Shown in pieces: positions 6,194 through 11,084 of a DNA stretch of 11,084 nucleotides. The position numbers and the translations under genes are program-made. Under the pieces are notes generated by a model. It had not been told where the DNA came from. It saw nothing but the letters and a program-made list of their open reading frames with translations, and made no database searches. The DNA is taken from positions 1-11,084 of the forward strand of contig CAIUSQ010000075.1 of NCBI GenBank assembly GCA_903901905.1, in the 5' to 3' direction. This stretch comes from an uncultured Actinomycetes bacterium. GTDB lineage: Bacteria; Actinomycetota; Actinomycetes; Nanopelagicales; Nanopelagicaceae. How positions within the stretch are numbered: the stretch's first letter is position 1; each line of letters begins with the position of its first letter.

Positions 6194-6199
6194 AGAATA
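6194..6199 (-). promoter_or_regulatory. Candidate -10 hexamer TATTCT for the LOG-family gene
   Basis: Minus-strand TATTCT-AAGCAGC-ATG places a good TANNNT hexamer 7 bases before the ATG at 6186, matching initiation at the start codon. This is the first gene of a long co-oriented array in a divergent gap, so a promoter is required here. A clear -35 is not visible, as is common in actinobacteria. Confidence 0.5.
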
Positions 6200-6204
6200 G
6201 GGGT

Positions 6205-6210
6205 TAGGCT
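6205..6210 (+). promoter_or_regulatory. Candidate -10 hexamer TAGGCT for leaderless dapD
   Basis: TAGGCT-TAGCAC-ATG puts the hexamer 6 bases before the dapD ATG, and there is no Shine-Dalgarno sequence. It is only 5 bases from the opposing hexamer for the LOG gene, so the two promoters would overlap and polymerases could not occupy both at once. The position is supported by the need for a promoter in a 30-base divergent gap. Confidence 0.5.
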
Positions 6211-6216
6211 TAGCAC

Positions 6217-7170
6217 ATGACTACCTCAGCAACTGCTGGTGCACATACCAATACAAAAGGGATTGCATCTGGGCATGGAATCGCAACTATTTCTCAGGGA
6301 ACAACCCTAGATGTTTGGTTTCCATCACCATCTCTTTCAGCATTGTCAGCAAATGTTCCAGCTGAATTAATGACTCTCAAGGGTGAAGATAAAGATAGAA
6401 ATGTAAAGCGCGAGATAGTAAGTATTGAAATAGATCTAACCAAAGCACCGGAAAATGTTGCTGATGTTTATCTACGCTTACATTTGCTCTCACATCGACT
6501 AGTTAAGCCACAGAGTATTTCTCTAGATGGAGTTTTTGGAATACTAAATAACGTCGTGTGGACTTCAGTTGGCCCATGCAGCGTTGATGGATTCGAAACT
6601 ACCCGTGCGCGATTACTAGCAGCACACGGCCATATCTCTGTATTTGGCGTCGATAAGTTTCCTCGAATGGTCGATTATGTAATTCCAAGTGGAGTGCGCA
6701 TTGCAGATGCTGATCGAGTTCGCTTGGGAGCTCACCTTGCAACTGGTACAACGATTATGCATGAAGGTTTTGTTAACTTTAATGCAGGAACACTTGGAAC
6801 ATCCATGGTTGAAGGTCGTATCTCTGCAGGAGTCATTGTCGGCGATGGCACCGATATTGGTGGTGGAGCTTCAATTATGGGCACGCTAAGTGGCGGTGGA
6901 AAAGAAATCATCTCTATCGGAGAAAAATGTTTATTGGGAGCAAATTCAGGAACTGGAATTTCATTGGGCGATAATTGTGTAATTGAAGCAGGGGTTTATG
7001 TGACGGCCTCGGCAAAGATTAAACTGCCCGATGGTGATGTTGTGAAAGCTAAATCACTTTCTGGGGCAAGTAATATTTTGTTTAGACGTAATTCAGTTGA
7101 TGGTGGGCTTGAAGCGGTATTACGAACTGGGACTTGGGGCGGTCTCAACAGTCTCTTGCACGCCAACTAA
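6217..7170 (+). CDS. dapD: 2,3,4,5-tetrahydropyridine-2,6-dicarboxylate N-succinyltransferase
   Basis: Succinyl-CoA-dependent acyltransferase of the succinylase branch of lysine and meso-diaminopimelate synthesis, feeding peptidoglycan; it acts in the cytosol as a trimer. The length of 317 residues equals the M. tuberculosis enzyme. The N-terminal domain (about 1-160) is followed by a left-handed beta-helix of hexapeptide repeats (about 160-270), seen as [14 protein letters not shown] at 215-228 and [20 protein letters not shown] at 238-257. MVEGR at 197-201 puts a glutamate at 199, and Gly222 follows in IMG, both reported active-site positions of the mycobacterial enzyme. The C-terminus [10 protein letters not shown] is typical of actinobacterial DapD, so the 51-base overlap with the converging gene is not due to an extension of this protein. 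It is the only complete plus-strand gene of the window. Confidence 0.97.
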   Translation: MTTSATAGAHTNTKGIASGHGIATISQGTTLDVWFPSPSLSALSANVPAELMTLKGEDKDRNVKREIVSIEIDLTKAPENVADVYLRLHLLSHRLVKPQSISLDGVFGILNNVVWTSVGPCSVDGFETTRARLLAAHGHISVFGVDKFPRMVDYVIPSGVRIADADRVRLGAHLATGTTIMHEGFVNFNAGTLGTSMVEGRISAGVIVGDGTDIGGGASIMGTLSGGGKEIISIGEKCLLGANSGTGISLGDNCVIEAGVYVTASAKIKLPDGDVVKAKSLSGASNILFRRNSVDGGLEAVLRTGTWGGLNSLLHAN

Positions 7171-8409
7171 ATTAAAGTAGGCAGATGGAATCTTAGTTCG
7201 ACTCCTAAATGCTTCACCTCGAATTGAAATCTGCCTCCCGTTACTTGAAGTTGCCTTAATCATTCCCACGGTTCCACTCGGATTTCTGTTGAGAATTTCT
7301 AGGTTAACTACATCTGGAAGTAAAAATGCTGCAGCAGTTACAGATTGAGTTATTGTGCGCTCCCACTTATAAAAATTGGGATTAAGAATCGGATCTAAAC
7401 TTGCTAAGTCTTCAACACTTTGCGTATATGAGCGTTCACTTCCCCAAGCATTTATTGCGGTTTCTGTAATGCCGCCGCTTGAGCTTCCAAACCAGGCAGT
7501 TATGGGCCTGCCCAATTGGGTTAAGACTAAACCGGCAGTATTTGTAACAGCGGCTTTCCAAACTACTCCCCATTTTTTCTCAATCTCTTTTGCGTAACCT
7601 AGGAATTTTTGATCAGTTATCTCTCCATATAGATCACAATCACAAGCGCTTCGTATAGTTCCAGCTTTACTTAATGCATAGGTGCGCGATGCAATAGCCT
7701 GTGCTTCAAGGGCAGCTACAGGCCAAAATGAAGGCATTTCGCTCACTCCCCACAGATACTCATCGGCTAATCGAACAGAGTTAGTGATCGCTAATCGAAA
7801 ACCGAGTGAGCCTGCCTTTACAGCTTTAATCTGAACCTGTCCGTAACGGTAATTACTATTTCTATTTGCATGCGACAAAGTCATGATGCCATCTACACCC
7901 GCAAGATTTCGGGTTCCGGTCCATCGAACTGTAAAGATTCGGCTTCCCGAAATACTTGAAACATTTTTACCAGTGGTGATACTTGGAATTACAGTTGATC
8001 CAAGAATAGAGAAATTTAGCGAACTCATCGCAGGAATTGTTGCTAGCGGTTGGATACCTTGCGCATCACCAATGTCACCACTAAAAATTTGCAAGGATGC
8101 GCCTTGAGTTCGGGTTAACATTCTTGCAGTTGTTAGTAGATTTCCTATATTTACCCGAACTATCTTTGTATCATCGACAGTTTCTAGGGCAACATCTTTA
8201 TAGTAGTAACTTAATATCGATGCAGCATTTTCTCCAGCTAACGCCTTAGACCGCGCACCCATCTGACTCATTCCAACACCATGGCCATACCCAGCGCCAG
8301 TAATCTGAAAGGATGAAGGAGCTACAACAGCATCAGCTTGGAGAGGTGACATTAAAGAAATAGAGAGAGCAAGAGAAAGAGTAAAAGTAGGTGGCTTAAA
8401 CATCCTCAT
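7120..8409 (-). CDS. Secreted SpoIID/LytB domain protein, probably cell-wall active
   Basis: Exported protein of 429 residues related to SpoIID, a peptidoglycan lytic transglycosylase acting on denuded glycan strands, and to the amidase enhancer LytB. A signal peptide covers about 1-27 (MRMFK, hydrophobic core, then PLQADA). [13 protein letters not shown] at 40-52 with the following ILSYYYKDV is the conserved SpoIID segment that in Bacillus lies near the C-terminus; here it comes first. The core domain follows: [20 protein letters not shown] at 220-239 with Glu224, then [14 protein letters not shown] and WFGSSSGG at 306-313. The start at 8409 gives a normal signal peptide; ATG 8403 is an alternative, while the longer GTG form buries it. 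It overlaps the ABC ATPase by 14 bases and dapD, tail to tail, by 51. Enzymatic activity is unproven. Confidence 0.88.
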   Translation of the reverse strand: MRMFKPPTFTLSLALSISLMSPLQADAVVAPSSFQITGAGYGHGVGMSQMGARSKALAGENAASILSYYYKDVALETVDDTKIVRVNIGNLLTTARMLTRTQGASLQIFSGDIGDAQGIQPLATIPAMSSLNFSILGSTVIPSITTGKNVSSISGSRIFTVRWTGTRNLAGVDGIMTLSHANRNSNYRYGQVQIKAVKAGSLGFRLAITNSVRLADEYLWGVSEMPSFWPVAALEAQAIASRTYALSKAGTIRSACDCDLYGEITDQKFLGYAKEIEKKWGVVWKAAVTNTAGLVLTQLGRPITAWFGSSSGGITETAINAWGSERSYTQSVEDLASLDPILNPNFYKWERTITQSVTAAAFLLPDVVNLEILNRNPSGTVGMIKATSSNGRQISIRGEAFRSRTKIPSAYFNLVGVQETVETAPSPSS

Positions 8410-9199
8410 CGATTGCTGCACTCTTTCCAACTTGTAAAAACTCTTGATAGGCATCAATGACTTGGTTAGGTTCACCGCGTGAAATGACTTTCCCCTTATC
8501 TAGCCATACAACATCGTTACATGTCTCTCTTAATGTTTGCATGGCGTGACTAACCAAAATTAATGCTCGATCATCACTTCGAAGTTCTTTGACTCGGTTT
8601 AGACTTTTTTCCTTAAATTTTGCATCCCCTGTGCTAAGCGCCTCATCAATGATTAAGATATCTGGACGCACCGTTGCTGCTACAGAAAAAGCCAAGCGGG
8701 CAAACATTCCAGATGAATATGTGCGCATTGGTGCATCAATTGCATCCCCTAACTCTGAAAAAGACGCGATCTCATCAAAGTGGCCGTTAATCTCCTCGCG
8801 AGACATTCCCGCAGCTAATCCACCTAGATAAACATTGTCGCGGCCTGACATTGAGGGATTAAATCCAACTCCTAGTGCAAGCAAAGTGCTCACGGATCCA
8901 TACACTTCAATTCGTCCTTGAGATGGCGGCAAAATTCCTGCAATACATCTCATCAGTGAGGATTTACCAGCACCGTTCGCCCCGATCACACCAAGTACAT
9001 GACCATACTCAACCTCTAAATCAACATGGCTTAATGCTTGCACAATTCGAGTTTGCTTTTTCCCACGAGCAAGCGCCTTAACTCGAGTTTTAAATGTAGG
9101 CCTGCGATCAATTGTTGTTGAATAAGTAAGACTGACATCTCTTACCGAAACCGCAATCTCATTAGTCTTATGTATGTTAGAGGCGGACAGCGAACTCAC
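8396..9199 (-). CDS. ABC transporter ATP-binding protein, Wzt/TagH type polysaccharide export
   Basis: Cytosolic ATPase subunit of a surface-polysaccharide or teichoic-acid exporter, 267 residues. Walker A GANGAGKS is at 73-80, the signature loop YSSGMFARL at 161-169, Walker B ILIIDE at 181-186 and the switch His218 in LVSHAM. The signature YSSGM instead of LSGGQ, the sequence STLLALGVGFNPSMSGRDNV at 104-123, and the N-terminal stretch before Walker A are typical of Wzt and TagH. It lacks the long C-terminal carbohydrate-binding domain of O-antigen Wzt, so glycan recognition by that route is unlikely. The GTG at 9199, with GAGG four bases upstream, is the only good start; it gives a 23-base overlap with the permease gene. 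Overlap on both sides argues for tight coexpression with permease and SpoIID-like protein. The exact glycan is unknown. Confidence 0.93.
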   Translation of the reverse strand: MSSLSASNIHKTNEIAVSVRDVSLTYSTTIDRRPTFKTRVKALARGKKQTRIVQALSHVDLEVEYGHVLGVIGANGAGKSSLMRCIAGILPPSQGRIEVYGSVSTLLALGVGFNPSMSGRDNVYLGGLAAGMSREEINGHFDEIASFSELGDAIDAPMRTYSSGMFARLAFSVAATVRPDILIIDEALSTGDAKFKEKSLNRVKELRSDDRALILVSHAMQTLRETCNDVVWLDKGKVISRGEPNQVIDAYQEFLQVGKSAAIDEDV

Positions 9200-10004
9200 G
9201 CTCCCTCGATAAGAAAATGTATGTACCTATAAAAAATATTCCGGTCGCCCATCCTAAGCCCGCAAGCATGCTAGATAGCTCAGGGTTTTGACCGTAAACC
9301 AAGGCACGTGACCAAGAATCTAGAATTGGAAAAAGCGGATTTACATACTCTAAAACACGCAGACCAGGCTTTAACGTTGACGCTTCATATAAAATCGGTG
9401 ATAGATATAAAAGTGTACGAGTCATATATGGCAAAAAACTCGCCATATCTCGGAAGTAAACATTTATACAAGAAATTGTTATAGCTAATCCGAGGGCTAA
9501 TAGGGTTGTTATAAGAAGAATTGGTATCGCCCATAACATTTGAATAGAAAATGCAGAGCCCACCACGGCTTTGATAACAATGAAGACGATTATCGTTGGG
9601 AAAAATTTAAAGAGTGCGATCACGACCGAGGAAAGTGGCAACATTATTCGAGGGAAGGCAGTATTTAGAATTAACCTTTGTCCCGAAGTTACAGCTTTAA
9701 CGCCAGCGCTCAAACTATTGGATACTAAATAAAATAGAAACAGCGTTCCAGTTAAATGAACGTATCTAGTGGTGTCTGTTTTGCCCCCGATAATCACGAT
9801 CAAGATGAAATAAACCCCTGAAAGTAAGAGTGGATTTATTACTAACCAAAATTGACCAAAAGCAGTATCAAAGTGTTGTTCACGAAGCTCTGATTTTGAG
9901 TGCTCGGCAATAAACGTTCGCCTAGACCAAAGGGATTTCCAGTACTTACCTAGTTTAGGAAGCCCAGCTTTGAATGGCTCATAAACCTGAAGTGGGGTAC
10001 TCAC
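9177..10004 (-). CDS. ABC-2 type permease for polysaccharide export (Wzm/TagG-like)
   Basis: Inner-membrane channel subunit paired with the ATPase encoded next, 275 residues, the usual size for Wzm/TagG. About six membrane segments are apparent, at roughly 53-74, 81-102, 120-149, 158-182, 198-210 and 246-265. The cytoplasmic N-terminal amphipathic region (KSELREQHFDTAFGQFWLV) before the first segment, and NVYFRDMASFLPYMTRTLLYLSPILY at about 181-206 in two parts (NVYFRDM, then LSPILYE), are typical of the family. I start at GTG 10004, which overlaps the glycosyltransferase stop as GTGA; the frame stays open for 65 codons further upstream, but those lie inside the glycosyltransferase gene, read unlike this family and would make the protein too long. 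Translation is probably coupled to the upstream gene. Substrate: an undecaprenyl-linked glycan is likely but unproven. Confidence 0.9.
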   Translation of the reverse strand: MSTPLQVYEPFKAGLPKLGKYWKSLWSRRTFIAEHSKSELREQHFDTAFGQFWLVINPLLLSGVYFILIVIIGGKTDTTRYVHLTGTLFLFYLVSNSLSAGVKAVTSGQRLILNTAFPRIMLPLSSVVIALFKFFPTIIVFIVIKAVVGSAFSIQMLWAIPILLITTLLALGLAITISCINVYFRDMASFLPYMTRTLLYLSPILYEASTLKPGLRVLEYVNPLFPILDSWSRALVYGQNPELSSMLAGLGWATGIFFIGTYIFLSREREFAVRL

Positions 10005-11011
10005 GGATGCAAGGTTACCGCAGGAATAAGCGACTTCGGTGATGAAAGAAAACCAATTCCCCATGAGATATGCATTGTGAGCAGAACAGCAGGCAGGCAA
10101 AGAATTTCTCCCAGAGACTTCCCAATAAAAATCGATGCAATCAGGATAAATAATCCATAGATCAATGCGGGCAAGAATAGAACTGGATTGATTAACCAAC
10201 CGGAGATTAATGAAATTAAGGTTGCAATGACAGTAAATGGTGGGGCTAAGTATCTGTAGTTAATTGTTCCTTGGTGGCGTCTTGAAACAACTCTTCGCCA
10301 GCGACCGTATTGAAAATACTGTTTCGCTAAAGCGATTAACGTAGAACGTGGACGATAAGTAACGATCAAGCGAGGATCAAAATAAATTACACCACCCAAT
10401 TCTCGCAACCTAAAATTTAACTCCCAATCTTGAGCTCGCGTGAATCTTTCATCAAATCCACCAACTGCTCGTAAAGCCTCTTTTCTAAATGCCCCAAGAT
10501 AAACAGTATCAACCTCGCCAGATGTGCCACCGGTATGAAAGCGAGATGCACCAACACCAAGCGGGCTTCTCATTGCCCTGGCTACCGATTTCTCAAAGAC
10601 AGAGTTTCCAATTGCATCCATAATTCCACCAACATTTACTGCGCCAGTCTCTTTCAATAGCTCATAGGCCATTTGGCAGTAGTTAGCAGGAATATTTGAG
10701 TGCCCATCAACTCGAACAATTATTGAATATGAAGATGCTGTTATTGCTAAATTAAGACCTGCAGCAGTTCGTCCTGTCGGATTTTCAATAATTACTACTC
10801 GCGCATCCGCACTTTGCAACTTGCGTGCAATTTCCATAGTTCTATCCTGTGAAGGACCAATAGCAAGAATTATCTCCAGGCGCCCTTCAAATTTTTGATT
10901 AAGAATGGCGCTGACAGATTCAGTTAAATACTTCTCTTCATTGAGAACAGGCAAAACTACCGAGATTTCTGCTCTCGGTGAGCCGTACAAGGTGTTTGCT
11001 GATGTCGACAT
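10001..11011 (-). CDS. Family 2 glycosyltransferase, ExoA-like, membrane-anchored
   Basis: GT-A fold glycosyltransferase of 336 residues, probably adding a sugar to a lipid-linked glycan at the inner face of the membrane. The N-terminal nucleotide-sugar region shows VVLPVLNEE at 18-26; the metal-binding position is VDGH at 101-104 in place of a plain DXD; RAQDWELNFRLRELGG at 192-207 holds the acceptor-side motif (QDWE here, ED in many relatives); and YFQYGRWRR at 232-240 is typical of ExoA-like enzymes. Three C-terminal membrane segments follow at about 258-275, 278-296 and 304-322. It is first in the minus-strand export operon and its stop overlaps the permease start by 4 bases. No Shine-Dalgarno sequence precedes the ATG; TACCGT lies 9 bases upstream. 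Donor and acceptor sugars cannot be told from sequence. Confidence 0.9.
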   Translation of the reverse strand: MSTSANTLYGSPRAEISVVLPVLNEEKYLTESVSAILNQKFEGRLEIILAIGPSQDRTMEIARKLQSADARVVIIENPTGRTAAGLNLAITASSYSIIVRVDGHSNIPANYCQMAYELLKETGAVNVGGIMDAIGNSVFEKSVARAMRSPLGVGASRFHTGGTSGEVDTVYLGAFRKEALRAVGGFDERFTRAQDWELNFRLRELGGVIYFDPRLIVTYRPRSTLIALAKQYFQYGRWRRVVSRRHQGTINYRYLAPPFTVIATLISLISGWLINPVLFLPALIYGLFILIASIFIGKSLGEILCLPAVLLTMHISWGIGFLSSPKSLIPAVTLHP

Positions 11012-11020
11012 AACCCGTAC

Positions 11021-11030
11021 ACGGTACCGT
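11021..11030. promoter_or_regulatory. Perfect palindrome ACGGTACCGT upstream of the glycosyltransferase
   Basis: A 10-base perfect palindrome lies 10-19 bases before the glycosyltransferase ATG. Its minus-strand half TACCGT also fits a TANNNT -10 hexamer, which would give a leader of only 2-3 bases. As a possible operator shared with the divergent gene to the right it deserves note, but a palindrome this short may be chance. Confidence 0.28.
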
Positions 11031-11035
11031 TGAAG

Positions 11036-11041
11036 TACTCT
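11036..11041 (+). promoter_or_regulatory. Candidate -10 hexamer TACTCT for a divergent plus-strand gene
   Basis: TACTCT-CTCCTA-GTG has the same 6-base spacing between a TANNNT hexamer and a start codon as dapD and tatB. It supports a divergent gene starting at 11048, although the fragment of that gene is too short to confirm it. Confidence 0.3.
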
Positions 11042-11047
11042 CTCCTA

Positions 11048-11084
11048 GTGAAATCAACGCGGGCAATTCGAATTTTTACCTCAC
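11048..11084 (+). CDS. Possible 5' end of a divergent gene, cut by the window edge
   Basis: From GTG 11048 an open frame runs 12 codons to the edge, beginning VKSTRAIRIFTS. A basic start followed by hydrophobic residues would suit an exported or membrane protein, but 12 codons prove nothing. The reasons to list it are the divergent position relative to the export operon, 36 bases from the glycosyltransferase ATG, and the TANNNT hexamer 6 bases upstream. There is no Shine-Dalgarno sequence. No function can be given. Confidence 0.3.
   Translation, partial: MKSTRAIRIFTS

Noticed and set aside
6187..6216. 10-codon extension of the LOG-family protein from GTG 6216
   Set aside because: Family members begin at MRIAVFCSS, and the extension would consume the whole divergent promoter gap.
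7171..7200. Search for a terminator after dapD
   Set aside because: No GC-rich stem followed by a T run is present here or just past the SpoIID-like stop inside dapD, so none is annotated.
8410..8475. 22-codon upstream extension of the SpoIID-like protein from a GTG
   Set aside because: It would move the signal peptide away from the N-terminus and lies inside the ATPase gene; ATG 8409 gives a normal secretory start.
10005..10199. 65-codon N-terminal extension of the permease
   Set aside because: It lies wholly inside the glycosyltransferase gene, contains Cys-rich sequence unlike Wzm/TagG proteins, and the GTGA overlap at 10004 gives the normal length.

Overview
The window looks like chromosomal DNA of a small-genome actinobacterium. 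Three things point there. The 317-residue DapD has the catalytic Glu199 and Gly222 at the same positions as the mycobacterial enzyme. A DUF3117 protein starts with MAAMKPRTGDG, a mostly actinobacterial family. The set dapD, LOG-family protein, DUF3117, O-methyltransferase, htrA, tatB, mrp is also found, spread out, in the Mycobacterium tuberculosis Rv1201c-Rv1229c region. Base composition is low for an actinobacterium (about 43-45% G+C in the lines I counted), and genes are separated by a few bases or overlap. That combination fits the freshwater acI lineage (Nanopelagicales, for example Planktophila), but this assignment is inference.

Region 1 (21-6186, minus strand) is one tight array transcribed right to left: LOG-family phosphoribohydrolase, SRPBCC protein, a 64-residue protein that is only a sigma-70 region 4, a possible 28-residue small protein, DUF3117, leucyl aminopeptidase (pepA), O-methyltransferase, membrane-anchored HtrA protease, TatB and Mrp. 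Several junctions are 4-base ATGA overlaps. Themes are envelope protein quality and export (HtrA, TatB), peptide turnover (PepA) and iron-sulfur cofactor handling (Mrp).

Region 2 (6187-6216) is a 30-base divergent intergenic segment. It carries two back-to-back -10-like hexamers, each placed so that transcripts would start at or next to the ATG. To its right dapD (lysine and diaminopimelate synthesis) runs on the plus strand.

Region 3 (7120-11011, minus strand) is a surface-polysaccharide operon: an ExoA-like glycosyltransferase, an ABC-2 permease, its Wzt-like ATPase and a secreted SpoIID/LytB-domain protein, all overlapping one another. The last gene converges on dapD and overlaps it by 51 bases. 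At the right edge a divergent plus-strand gene may begin at 11048.

No tRNA, rRNA, CRISPR array, insertion sequence or intrinsic terminator was recognised. No gene-free stretch exceeds 100 bases. The observations most worth a second look are the small ORF upstream of DUF3117, the orphan region 4 sigma protein with loss of the expected sigE-rseA pair next to htrA, and the repeated TANNNT-N6/7-start-codon pattern that suggests leaderless transcription.
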